Shown here one piece after another: positions 23,825 through 34,638 of a DNA stretch of 64,000 bases. How positions within the stretch are numbered: the first letter of the stretch is position 1; each line of letters starts with the position of its first letter. The notes below the pieces were generated by a model. It did not search any database. It was given only the letters and a program-made list of their open reading frames with translations, and was not told the origin of the DNA. The DNA comes from Gentiana macrophylla (lineage: Eukaryota; Streptophyta; Magnoliopsida; Gentianales; Gentianaceae), in NCBI GenBank assembly GCA_026214975.1, contig JAOBSW010001132.1, forward strand, positions 1 to 64,000, written 5' to 3'. The position numbers were made by a program, and so were the translations under genes.

Positions 23825-24416
23825 ATGTCTACCTCCACCCATTCCACGGCTGAACAGACAGCCACCACCACATATTCCTCCTTCTCACCCTCTTTTTCCC
23901 TCAACATCCTAAAATTAACCCGCACAAATTTTCCCCTTTGGAAAGCCCAACTCCTCCCTTATCTCTGCGGACAAGGGGTGCTCGGTTACGTCGACGGCAG
24001 CATTCCACCAACACCTTCCTCCGTAACCACTAATGGTCACTCCGTTCCCAACCCCCTCTATGAAAAATGTCTGCAAAATGATAGCCTAATTCTCAGCACT
24101 ATTATCACTTCAAGCCTCTCCAAAGACGTTCTTGCATAAGTTTTCCATGCCACGACTTCAGCACAAATCTGGACCGCCCTCCATGACTGCTTAGCTTCTC
24201 AATCCCGATCGAAATTGGTTCATCTCCGTACTCAACTTACCTCTACCAAGAAAGACAATCTAAGTCCCACCAACTACTATATATAGATCAAACGTATCGC
24301 CGATGAATTATCCATGGCCGGACATCCCTTGCAGCTGGATGATTTTTTTGGCTTATGTTCTTGCCGAGCTCAGCCTAGAGTAGACTCGTTGGTAACTATG
24401 GTCTCAGCCCGCTCAT
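23825..24416 (+). pseudogene. Ale-like gag, 5' part
   Basis: An ATG at 23825 opens a 104-codon frame with LTRTNFPLWKAQLLPYL about residues 36-52 and GVLGYVDGS about 56-64. These are the conserved start of the Copia gag polyprotein. A stop at 24137-24139 ends the frame, but gag homology continues in frame (WTALHDCL, LRTQLTSTKK) until the Gypsy element cuts in at 24417. The same domain resumes at 36313. The product would be the capsid-forming protein of the retrotransposon particle. Confidence 0.8.
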
Positions 24417-26084
24417 TGTTTACGACTAATTTTATGGTTTTTATCGAGTTGTTTCGTAACATTATCTCCCGTGTTTTAGTGATTTTTGTAGAAAATCACT
24501 CGCCAAAAGGATAAACTGAGCAAATGATGTTTAAAGATAATAAATTGCAAAAGTGGCTGATTTATGTGTTTTTATCGTTGGTTTATGTTTATTTGGATGT
24601 TGTTACACTTTGCAATATTTTGGATATCTTGTAGATGCATATCTTCGGTCTAAAAGAGGTGTTTAGAGGGTTAGAAGAAGATGCCACAAGTTTACGAGTT
24701 CAACGGAGCAAATTTTCCTAAGTACTTAAATCGTTACATATTTTCGACGGAGATTTGACCCAGCTTAGAGGCATTTTCAGGGGAGGACTTCTTCATGAAA
24801 ATTGTAGATCTTTGAAAGAGCTTTCCAACGCACATTGAATTACGTCAATCGGACTTCTACAACTCAAATGGTGGTCAAGTGGGTAATCAATTTGGGTAAG
24901 TGGAAAATCCCGAAATATACTGTAATACGACGGGCTAATCAAAAGCGCGTTTTTGAAGAAGAGTCCTTAATGAAAGTTGTAGAGTTTTCCGAGAGCTCTT
25001 TTATGACATTCGGATCATAATTTTTGGAGGTCTACAACTCAAGATATGAATTTTAGAAGTTTTATTCCAATAAATATCTAATCGAACGGACGCCCAGGAG
25101 GTCATCAGAGTGGCCGACATACATAATTATTTCAGCCGCCTCTCAACTCTATTTAAGCAAAGCAGCAATACCCAACCCTAAGACAACCAATTCATTCACA
25201 CAAAATTTAGAGGAGCAGCCGAGCTTTATCAAAAAAAGAAGATGATTTCTTCCCATCCAATGATCACGATTAACATCATGGTTGTTGGCTAAGCACATCG
25301 CGGTGGGACAACGGATGAAACCGATCAACATCAACACCAACTAGAGAGATTTTTGCTACATGTTTAGTGAGTAAAGTTATAGTTTTTTATCAATTGGATA
25401 TTGTTTTTTATCGTTTACGTTTTATTCGAATCGAAAGATCGATGAAACCATCTTTGCTTTGAATTTATATGAAAATATTGTTCAAGTTGTGATCTTTTCA
25501 ATTGATGCGATTGATTATGTTTCAAGAGATTGATCATAGTTAGTTGAGTAAGAGTATTAGAGATAATCTCGTGATCGTGTTTTGCATGTCGTTTTGTTTT
25601 ACTTGAAAAAGAGAACGAAACCCTAGAATTCGTTTAAAGAAATTTAATCGAATTCGTGATAGATCATTACTAAAAATTATATCTTTAACTTGCCGTCTAG
25701 TTGGGGTTGGGTTGATTGATCAGTGGATTCCCGTTGCCTTGCCGTTGTTTTAATTATTTGATAAACCAAATAGTTCGTATCAATCGTTGATTGCTAAGTT
25801 TAGTTATTTTAAGATTATAGTTGTTTTTTCACTGTTTTAAGCATAATTTAGATTCCCAGCTACTGTTCATCGTCTTAGTTACTGTTCAATGTTCATCGTT
25901 TTTTATAGTTTAATTAGTATAAACCCTAGTTTAGTTAATAATTCGTGACATAATCGATTTAATTATTGCACTTTGATCCGATAAACATTCCACTCCCTTA
26001 GGACGATCCGTTAACATCCTATACTACGATCCTTATACTTGGGGTGTTTCGGTTATAAATTGTAAAACTCGTTTTTACCGAACA
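24417..26084 (+). repeat. Athila-like 5' LTR (1668 bp)
   Basis: It begins TGTTTACGAC and ends TTACCGAACA and matches 34639-36312 along its whole length with about 20 small differences. The small ORFs inside it are not conserved between the two copies. Confidence 0.95.
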
Positions 26085-26090
26085 AGTTTT

Positions 26091-26108
26091 TGGCGCCGTT
26101 TCCGGGGA
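26091..26108 (+). promoter_or_regulatory. Athila primer binding site (tRNA-Asp type)
   Basis: TGGCGCCGTTTCCGGGGA lies seven bases after the 5' LTR. It closely matches the tRNA-Asp 3' end complement used by Athila and related Gypsy elements, and primes minus-strand cDNA synthesis. Confidence 0.9.
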
Positions 26109-26569
26109 GTCGGTAACGGTTGTCGGATTCTTCTAGGCGCAATTTTTATTTCGATACTTTTTTTTTAGGTAATAATCTAATTGTTACGTTTTTTTTATTA
26201 TTTTATTTCATTTTTCCATAGTTTAGATTTTTGATTTTAGATTTTTCATAAGTTTTTCTTTCTTTTTATTTTTTATTTTTTATTTTTTATTTTTTTTCGT
26301 GTTACCTGTTAAGTCTAATTTTCATATTTTAGATTTTACTTTAAATTTTAGATTTTAGATTTTATAGATTTGACTTTATTTATCTTAGTTTTTATGTTAT
26401 TGTTCACGTTAGATTTTTATTAGTTTAGCAGCCTTAGATTTAGCTTAGATTTGCCTTAGATTTTAGATCGTATAAATTTGTTGCCTTAATTATTACTATT
26501 TTAGGTTTTTATTTTCTTTCCTGCTATTCTTTTATTTATCTGTTTCGTTTTTCAGTTTCTAAACGGCGT

Positions 26570-26800
26570 CCATCCTTTCAGACGCCCGTCTGTTCTGAAA
26601 ATTTCTTCTCTGCATCGTTTAAAGCTGATCAGACGAGCGTCTGGATTCCCAAACGCTCGTCCAGCCTCTAAACGCCCGTTTACCTCCCAGTCCATCTTCT
26701 GAACGCCAGTTTAGTGCCCTGAACGAGCGTTCACTTCTGAACGAGCGTTCACTTCTGAACGAGCGTTCACTTTCACTGGACGCTAGTTCAGTCCCTGAAA
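26570..26800. repeat. Array of GCGTT-containing imperfect palindromes in the Athila leader
   Basis: At least nine sites of the form A-A-A/C-C-G-N-N-C/G-C-G-T-T/C occur in 230 bp. They include three consecutive GAACGAGCGTTC units spaced 18 bp apart (26720-26768) and CCAGACGAGCGTCTGG-like arms. The minus-strand frame RSERSFRSERSF is only a read-out of the array. The same family of sites fills part of the LTRs of the gag-only Gypsy element at 45021-52068. Confidence 0.8.
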
Positions 26801-26913
26801 CTTCACTTTTCACTTTTCTTCTTTCTTTCTAAACTTCTAAACCCTCCAATCTTTTCTGAACTCGTCCTCATCAACCCTAAGGTTGATTTCTTCCTGTTCT
26901 GTTCTTCTGGTTT

Positions 26914-28536
26914 ATGCAAACCAGGAGTAAGAAGGGACCTCTTATCTTCGATCCTGAACCTGAACGATCCATTCTCAAAAGGAAGCTCTTTCCCGATCTG
27001 GACATCATGGCTAACCAAGTTCACACTCCAAATCCAGTTCCTCCTAATCCAGCTCTTCCAAATCCAAATCTAGATCCTCAAGCCCAAATGAATCTGCTCC
27101 TTCAACAGATCCAAGCTTTACAACAACAACATAATCAACAAGCTGGGCTACATAATCAATTGCAACAATTCCATCAAAACCAGCTAAACCAGTTAAACCA
27201 AGACTCCTATGCTCCCTATCTTAACCAGGATTTCCTGGAAGGGCATAGACCTATTCGCCCTCCAGAAATGGGGCAAGTAAACTTTGATCTCAAAAATGGA
27301 GTGGTAGGACTAGTCCAGAATAGTTCTTTTCATGGCACGGCTCAAGAAGATCCACATGACTTCTTGTCCACTTTTGTCCAAATCTGCGAAGCAGGCCACT
27401 ACCCTGGTGTTGATTCTGAGATTGTAAAGTTGAAACTCTTCCCGTTTGCTCTAAAAGGAGAAGCAAACCGTTGGTTTAAATCTTTAGCCCATCATTCTCT
27501 CCATTCCTGGAATGATGTTAAAAGAGCCTTTGCTCTTAAGTGGGTCTCCCCTGGTACAATCATGGACATGAAAAGGGAGATAGCCACATTTGAACAACTT
27601 GATGGTGAGAGTGTGGGTAAAGCATGGGAAAGACTAAATATGTTGATGAGGAAGTGCCCCAATCATGGATACGATAGACATGAGCTACTCGAGTTATTCT
27701 ACAGAGGTGTCTCTCAACCAAATAGAGACTACCTTGATTCGACTGCTCATGGATCCTTTCTAGGGGGAGGTGATGACGACGCCACTGTGGTAGTGGTATT
27801 TGAAACAATAGCGAAGAATAACATGTGGTCATCTCCCAGGAAGACTAATGTTAGTGGAAATCAGAAGGAATCTGCTGCGAGTAATGCTGATACTAAGATG
27901 CTAGTTGCTCAAATGGAAATGATGAGCAAGCAGCTAGCCGATTTGCAGATGCAGCAGCAAAGAGCGCCATCAGATGCGAATTATATGGGACTTCAGGCAG
28001 GAGATGAAATCACTGAGAAAGTGAATTTCAACCAAACCTTCGGGAACTTCAATCAGAACCGGAACTATTCCGGATTTCAACGTCCCAATGCACCACCTGG
28101 CCCATCTAATTCAAACACTTCTTTCAACTCAAGCTATCAAAGACCACCTCCTGGAGTGGTTAATCAATCTTATAATACCAACTCCCAAAGACCTCAAGGT
28201 GGTTGGAATCAAAGCCAACATCAAAATCACACCACCTCATGTGTCCCTCAACATAAGTTTGATGAGCTAGTGGATATGGTGAAGACCTTGTCTACTAGTG
28301 TCAAGGCAATAGAGAGGCAGGTCGGGCAGATGGCAGATCAGCAAGCAAGCAGACCCCACGGTAAACTTCCAAGTTATACCGAGAGAAATCCAAAAGCAGA
28401 TATCAATGTTTGCACTGCCATCACACCTCAATGGGAGTATGGAGACCAAGAGTTGAATGAAGTTACGCTGAGAAGTGGTAAGCAGGCAGGACCCGGGAAG
28501 GTATCGGGAAACGAACAGCCCCTCCTGACGCAATAA
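26914..28536 (+). CDS. Athila-like gag polyprotein (540 aa)
   Basis: This is the longest intact frame in the window. The N terminus is basic (MQTRSKKGP) and then Pro/Gln-rich with a Q-rich coiled region (residues 50-100). The retrotransposon gag domain spans about residues 145-285: DPHDFLSTFVQICE, LKLFPFALKGEANRWFKSL, GESVGKAWERLNMLMRKCP and a FYRGVSQPNRDYLD block. An Asn/Gln/Pro-rich spacer and a C-terminal helix (VKAIERQVGQMADQQ, about 465-480) follow. No CCHC knuckle is seen, which is common in this lineage. It would form the particle capsid in the cytoplasm. The TAA at 28534-28536 separates it from pol. Confidence 0.9.
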   Translation: MQTRSKKGPLIFDPEPERSILKRKLFPDLDIMANQVHTPNPVPPNPALPNPNLDPQAQMNLLLQQIQALQQQHNQQAGLHNQLQQFHQNQLNQLNQDSYAPYLNQDFLEGHRPIRPPEMGQVNFDLKNGVVGLVQNSSFHGTAQEDPHDFLSTFVQICEAGHYPGVDSEIVKLKLFPFALKGEANRWFKSLAHHSLHSWNDVKRAFALKWVSPGTIMDMKREIATFEQLDGESVGKAWERLNMLMRKCPNHGYDRHELLELFYRGVSQPNRDYLDSTAHGSFLGGGDDDATVVVVFETIAKNNMWSSPRKTNVSGNQKESAASNADTKMLVAQMEMMSKQLADLQMQQQRAPSDANYMGLQAGDEITEKVNFNQTFGNFNQNRNYSGFQRPNAPPGPSNSNTSFNSSYQRPPPGVVNQSYNTNSQRPQGGWNQSQHQNHTTSCVPQHKFDELVDMVKTLSTSVKAIERQVGQMADQQASRPHGKLPSYTERNPKADINVCTAITPQWEYGDQELNEVTLRSGKQAGPGKVSGNEQPLLTQ

Positions 28537-28649
28537 GTTCAGGAGGGGGTAATCAGAAATCTTATACCGAAGAAACCAACAGCGAGGAGGAGCTTAATGA
28601 TGACGGTTCTTCGGGGGATGAGGATGCTTCTGATTCGAGGAAAAGTCAG

Positions 28650-29261
28650 GTGGCTGTTCCCCTGACAAAGAGGAGGGAGGAAAAGTTTGTGAGATGGAAG
28701 GATAAGGAAGATGTAGCCATTAAAAAGTCAGGTGGCTGTTCCCCTGACAATGATAAAGCCCTTCCTTATCCACCAAAGAGGAAAGAGAATACCCTCAGTC
28801 TTGACAAACAATATGACGGAGTGAGGAGGATGCTTAGAGACACCAAAGTGAGTATACCCCTAGCTGAGGTATTGACTGAAATGCCCAAGTGCTCTAAGTA
28901 TCTTAAAGAAGTTTGTGGGAGTAAGAAGAAGCTTCAAGGGATGGCAGAAGAGATTTTAAGAGAAGAGTGTTCTATGGTTTCACAAAAAGTTGCTATTAAG
29001 CGAGGTGACCCCGGAAGACCTTCAATCTCTTGTGAGATTGAAGGCCACAAGTTCCAAAACGTCTTATGCGACTCAAGGGCCTCTATAAATGTGATGCCAT
29101 TGAACGTCTGCAAAAAGCTCGGCTTAGATAAAAGAATGCGGAACGCGCCCTATTTCTCGCAGATGGTGGACCGATCTAGTCGCTCAAGAAATTTGGTTGT
29201 GTTACTAATGTTCTTCTTCATGTTGAACATTTGGTTTTCCCTACCGATTGGGTTATCTTAG
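28650..29261 (+). pseudogene. Athila-like protease region
   Basis: The frame contains QYDGVRRMLRDTKVSIPLAE and LKEVCGSKKKL, the conserved lead-in to Athila protease, then VLCDSRASINVMPLNVCKKLG (about residues 140-160). The active site normally reads DLGAS; here it is DSRAS, with the glycine replaced by arginine, so the enzyme is probably dead. The frame is open for 203 codons and stops at 29259-29261. Protease-like sequence continues in other frames to about 29350. A further acidic frame at 29518-29958 links to RT. Confidence 0.75.
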
Positions 29262-29985
29262 ACTACCCACGACAAAGAGATGCCTCTAATTCTAGGCCGG
29301 ACCTTTTAGACACCTCTGCCGCCTCATTGACTTCTGCAAAGGTCGATTACACTTAGAGTTGATGATACATCCGTTACCTTTACACAAGGGAAAAGTCTAG
29401 AGAACACTTTGAGTGAAGAAATCTCGTTCATTGAAGCAATTTATGAGGACGAAGAAGATGCCAAATCTGAGGAAGTCAAGAGTCGATGAGAGATAGGTGT
29501 TTTCGAAGTTATAAACATTGAAGATCAAGTCGATTTGTGGACCATCTTCTATTTCATTACAGGCCGTAGTCACTGACAAGTCGTCTTCACAACTTGCTCA
29601 GCCTGTCAATGACCAAGAAACATGGAAATTCCCAGCAATGAACGATGCTTTCCAAGAGCTGCATCAGGAAGACTTTAGCCCTGTAGAAGAGGAAGCCCTG
29701 ATGGGTAGTTGGGACGAAGTGAATTTTTGGAGAGAGACTACTCATTGGGAGGTTGATGATTGGGAAAGGCTAGCAGAGGAGCTGAAAGAAGAAGAGTTGA
29801 GAAAGATGATTAAACATAAGAAGGAGGAAGCAGGTACTGATAGAAGGATCCCTATGGATGATGTTATCCAGTACCTTTCTGGGGTTATGCCTCGGGAAGA
29901 TGAGGTGTTCTACTGTCAACCACTTCAAGCCCATAAGGAAAAAGGTGGCCCTTTATAATCTAGTATTGACCAACCACCTACTGAC

Positions 29986-30897
29986 TTGGAGCTTAAACCG
30001 CTTCCTCAACACCTTAAGTACATTTTTCTTAAGGATGGTGATAAGTTGCCCTTAATCATCTCTTCAAAACTCGAACCCGAGCAAGAAGCACTGCTGATCA
30101 AAGTGCTTGAAAAGAATATCCTCGCGTTCGGATGGCAAGTGGGTGATATCAGAGGAATCAGCCCCGATGTGTACATGCATAAAATCCGAACGGAGGAAGG
30201 AGCTAAGAAAGTAAGACAACCTCAGCGAAGGCTGAATCCGCATATGCAGGAGGTTGTCAAGAAGGAAGTTATAAAGTGGTTAGACATGGGAATCATCTAT
30301 GCAATCGCCGACAGTGAGTGGGTTAGCCCCACCCAAGTTGTGCCAAAGAAGGGAGGTATCACCGTTGAAAAGAATGAAAAGGGGGAAGAGATAGCTTTAC
30401 GCCTTGATGGCTATAGAGTCTCGCATTGACTATCGCAGATTGAAGCGAAGTCACCGCCAAAGACCATTTCCCTTACCCTTCATTGACCAGCTTATTGAAA
30501 GACTGAGTGGTCACAAGTATTATTGTTTCCTCGATGGATATTTTGGTTACTTCCAGATAGCCATCGACCCTAATGACCAGGAGAAGACTACGTTTACATG
30601 TCCATCAGGCACTTTTGCGTTCCGCAGAATGCCTTTTGGCTTATGCAATGCACTGCGACTTTTCAAAGGTGTATGCTTGCCATTTTGATGGACTTGTGGA
30701 GAAATGTATGGAAGTTCTTCATGGATGACTTATCGATCTATGGCGATAGCTTCGATGAGATCTTGGCAAATCTAGATATGGTACTTCAACGCTGCGTTGA
30801 AAAGAATTTAGTGCTTAACTGGGAGAAATTCCATTTTCTAGTTGATGAGGGGATCGATTCGGGACACAAGGTGTCCGGCAATTGGTATTCAAGTTGA
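29986..30897 (+). pseudogene. Athila-like reverse transcriptase (three frames)
   Basis: RT pieces follow one another in different frames. At 29986-30429 they include LKPLPQHLKYIFL, the LNPHMQEVVKKEV helix and WVSPTQVVPKKGG. At 30404-30688 they include CFLDGYFGYFQIAIDP (first catalytic Asp), TFTCPSGTFAFRRMPFGLCNA. At 30598-30897 they include FFMDDLSIYGDSF, the xMDD catalytic box, and a WEKFHFLVDEGI block. All catalytic aspartates survive but two frameshifts (about 30410 and 30660) prevent one continuous protein. Confidence 0.85.
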
Positions 30898-31039
30898 TAA
30901 GGCCAAAGTAGAAGCCATTGAGAAAATGCCGCGTAAAAATCATCAAAGAGGTGCGCGGCTTTCTTGGTCATGTTGGCTTTACAGACGGTTTATCCGAACT
31001 TTTCCACCATCGCCAAGCCCTTATCTAACCTACGAAAGA

Positions 31040-31530
31040 TGATGTTGTGTTCTCGTTTGATGAGAAATGCAAGGAAGCTTTCAATTGCTCGAAGAAAAAG
31101 CTCATAAATGCCCCTATCTTAATCGCTTTGTTGGACTAAGTCTTTTGAATTATTATGCGATGCCTCTAACTACGCAGATGGCGCGGTTTAGGCCGAAGAA
31201 TTGATAAAAGTTCAGGCCCATTTACTATGCGAGCCGCACCTTGAACCCGGCTCAATGCAATTACACACCACATCGAGAAGGAATTCTTAGCCGTCGTTTT
31301 TGCTATTGACAAGTTTAGAAGTTACCTTCTAGGGTCTCAAGTTGTAGTGTGGACCGACCATGCAGCCCTACGCTACCTTATGGACAAAGCAGATGCAAAA
31401 CCAAGGTTACTCAGATGGCTTCTAATTTTGCAAGAGTTTGACCTTGAGATCAAAGATAAGAAGGGTAGTGATAATGTTGTGGCTGATCATCTGTCTCGCC
31501 TAGTAAATGAGGGTGGCGTAAATCACAAGG
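31040..31530 (+). pseudogene. Athila-like RNase H
   Basis: CDASNYADGAV near 31155-31190 is the first RNase H aspartate motif. After stops, a frame open from 31347 gives [39 protein letters not shown] and [10 protein letters not shown], the standard C-terminal part of Gypsy RNase H. The motif order and spacing are normal; stops near 31137 and 31190 break the enzyme. Confidence 0.85.
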
Positions 31531-32830
31531 AAATAGGCATTGATTTCCCTACTGAGCAATTGATGAAGCTTGATACAGTTAGGCCGTGGTATGCTGATTA
31601 CGTCAACTACTTAGCATGTGGGCATTTAGAAGAAATGACGTATCAAGAGAAGAAGAAGTTCTTTTCTGATCTAAAATATCTCGTGTGGGAGGATCCTCAT
31701 CTGTTCAAGGTCTGTAAAGACGGGTTGCTTAGAAGGTGTGTTCCGGAACATGAACAATGGGATATTCTGGAACAATGTCATAGTGGTCCCACGGGAGGAC
31801 ACTACGGAGCACCCAAGACAGTTGCAAAAATCCTCCAAGCCGGATTCTATTGGCCGACTCTTTTAAGGACGCGAAGCCTTTTGTAAAGGTTGCGATAGGT
31901 GCGAGAAGGGTGGGAGGCGAGTAATAGGATGGAAATGCCACTTAGGCCCATTCTGGAATGCGAAGTCTTCGACGTGTGGGGAATTGATTTCATGGGACCC
32001 TTTCCATCGTCGTGTGGAAATAAATACATTCTCGTCTGTGTAGACTACGTCTCCAAGTGGGTGGATGCAATAGCCACCCAAACTAATGATCACAAAGTTG
32101 TGAAGAAATTCTTGCAAAAGAATATCTTCACCAGATTCGGATGTCCTAGAGCCCTCATTAGTGACGAAGGTACTCATTTTTGCAACGCGCCGCTTGATAA
32201 AGTTCTTGAAAAATATGGTGTGAGACATAAAATCGGTACACCGTATCATCCCCAAACAAGTGGCCAAGTCGAGATAAGCAACCAGAGCCTTAAAAGGATT
32301 TTAGAAAAGACCGTGAACTCAAATAGATCCAACTGGAGTCTAAAGTTGGATGACGCGCTTTGGGCCTATCGCACCGCGTTTAAGACCCCGATGGGCACGT
32401 CACCCTTCCAAATGGTCTATGGCAAAGCTTGCCATCTTCCAGTCGAGCTTGAGCACAGAGCTTACTGGGCTATTAAATTCTTGAATTTCGATAGCCAGCT
32501 CTGTGGGGGAGAAAGATTATTGCAATTAAGCGAGCTCGATGAATTTAGACTCGAGCATATGAGAATGCGAAAATCGATAAGGAAAGAACTAAGATACTCC
32601 ACGATGCTAAGATCAAGGATCGAGAATTCAAAGTGGGTGATATGGCTTTGCTTTATAATACCCGGCTCCATCTGTTTGCGGTAAGCTCAAATCTAGATGG
32701 TGCAGCCCCTTTGAGATTCTCGATGTTCATCCAAGTGGAGCGATCACGTTAAGCGGGTATGGTGATCAACCCTTTAAGGTCAATGGTCAAAGACTCAAAA
32801 AGTATTTTGGGCAACCGAAAGAAAAGCACG
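31530..32830 (+). pseudogene. Athila-like integrase
   Basis: Zinc-binding H-H-C-C motif: [20 protein letters not shown] (about 31738-31797) plus GGHYGAPKT. Catalytic core in the frame 31899-32684: [12 protein letters not shown] (Asp 1), [12 protein letters not shown] (Asp 2) and [16 protein letters not shown] (Glu), all three residues intact. After [18 protein letters not shown] comes the C-terminal part, continued in another frame to about 32830 ([13 protein letters not shown]). The frame breaks at 31860-31900 and 32650-32690 stop a complete protein. The integrase inserts cDNA into chromatin. Confidence 0.85.
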
Positions 32831-33048
32831 AGACCTTGTACTTTCAAAAGAGGTTGAGGCGCGACATTACGATTTGCGATGAGATTCCATCCAACTTCTT
32901 TAGTTCGGATGATGACATTTCTATATCTACCCGTGAGGACCTTTCTTCCGAGCCTTCGACCATGTCGGTATACGAAGCTTACTCTGCGCAAGAACGAGAA
33001 GAAGAAAAGAGTCGAGTGCTATACGGAGAGTTAAGTTCAAACACTTAG

Positions 33049-34638
33049 TAGAGCACTTGACTTGTCTTTGTTGTGGTCACACCCCGTCCTTCATTACGAT
33101 TCCGATGAGGAAGTGGCGTGATAAGCCAAAGTGGCCCGATCCGGGTTAACTTTGAAAATGTGGTCAAGCTAATGACATAAAAAAGCGCTACTAGGGGAGG
33201 CGACCTAGTCTTTTAAGTTAATTTCTTTTTCGTTAAGTTTTTATTTTATTAGGAATAGAACCTTGGTGTTTGTGTGTTGGTTATCCTTGTCCTATTTGTG
33301 AATGCTTTATTCGCGTGCATGTTTACTCATCTACCCCGTGTACCCCGAGATTATGTGTTATGTCGAGTGTTGCAGATATTTTCGAGCAGGTTTGCAAGCT
33401 TTTACTTTTAGTGTTGTCTGTCCATGATACGGGTGCAGCGGTTTATTCATGCTACGGCCTGACCACTGCCAACCTACGGCCCGACAACCACTTCATAACC
33501 AGCTAAGTATTCTTTTCTTTTATTTGCACATTCTGAGGACATAATGTGATTTAAGTGTGGGGGGGTGCAATTCATGCTTTATTTTCGAGAATATGAGTAA
33601 ATATAGAGTAAATATTTGTGATCCTTGATAAATGGTGAAATTTTAAAATTTTAAAATTTTTACACTTGGATAATTGTAAATCTTGAGCATGTAATTGAAA
33701 CAAATGCTTGCTAGTTGTAGTTTCCTGACGATGATTTTATGTGACTTTGTGAGATAATTATAGCATGTTTTACTGATTTGAGATAGTATTCATTTGCACA
33801 CTCACGGAAGCCTTTGAATTCGAAAAAAAAAAAAACTTTTGAACTGTATCCTTTCATTATTTTAGTGATTTATCTTAGAGAGATTTGTTCTTAATAGTAA
33901 CAGTGAAGTGATACCTAAGTTCAGAATGTGTACTGTGAATATCTGAAAGTTTGAATGTGATAAGTGAATCGTGATTAAGTCTTTGAAATAGTAATAAATT
34001 GTTTACTTGAGGTGTTATGCTCAGTGGTCTGTGTTTACTAGAAAAATAATTTTTACCACTGCCAGCCAGAAATCTCTAAGTAATCATATGATTAAATGAT
34101 ATGTCGGAAGCTAGTCGATGATTGTAGTGAGGTAGGGTATTATCTCGAAATGTCCTATACCACTATGATGGCTAAAAGCTCACGACAGTTAGAAGAAGCT
34201 ACCCTATGATTTGAGTAAGGTAGGGTGTTATCACGAAACATCCTATTCTACTATGACGGGTAAGAGCTCATTCTAATTTGCGTATAAAAGTGAAAAAAAT
34301 TAAAGACTTGGTTATCGTTAATCTTATACCCAGTATAAACTTGAAGATATGCTTTAAGGATTATCTTGATGAGTGCGCGGGAAGACTTTGTGTGGAACAA
34401 TTACTGTCTATACCTAGGATAGTCATTAATTTATTTGAAAGGGTATTGTTTGAAAGGATTGTGAAGATTGAAAAGGGCTTGTTATACACACACCGAATCT
34501 ATCTCTGTGTGGGTATTATTTGCTATAGTTGTTGTATCTTTTGGTTAAATGAGTTAGGGATCTATTTGGATTGCATATAAAGTGAGCTAGTTTTAATTGT
34601 TTTGCTCGGGACAAGCAAAAGTCTAAGTGTGGGGGAGT
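33049..34638 (+). other. Athila-like 3' noncoding region with two polypurine-type tracts
   Basis: No recognised gene. A CTGAGGACA motif followed by AAGTGTGGGGGGG sits at about 33534-33566, and a second tract AAGTGTGGGGGAG directly precedes the 3' LTR (34625-34637). Between them lies an imperfect tandem duplication of about 60 bp (about 34120-34178 and 34212-34271: GGTAGGGT-TTATC-CGAAA). The 100-codon frame at 34278-34580 shows no known domain. Confidence 0.7.

Noticed and set aside
23556..23912. 118-codon frame overlapping the Ale-like LTR and gag start
   Set aside because: Out of frame with the gag that has conserved motifs (ATG at 23825).
26619..26813. Minus-strand frame with RSERSFRSERSF repeats
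   Set aside because: Direct read-out of the palindromic repeat array in the Athila leader.
34278..34580. 100-codon frame in the Athila 3' noncoding region as a possible env-like gene
   Set aside because: No recognisable domain, signal peptide or conservation evidence; too short.
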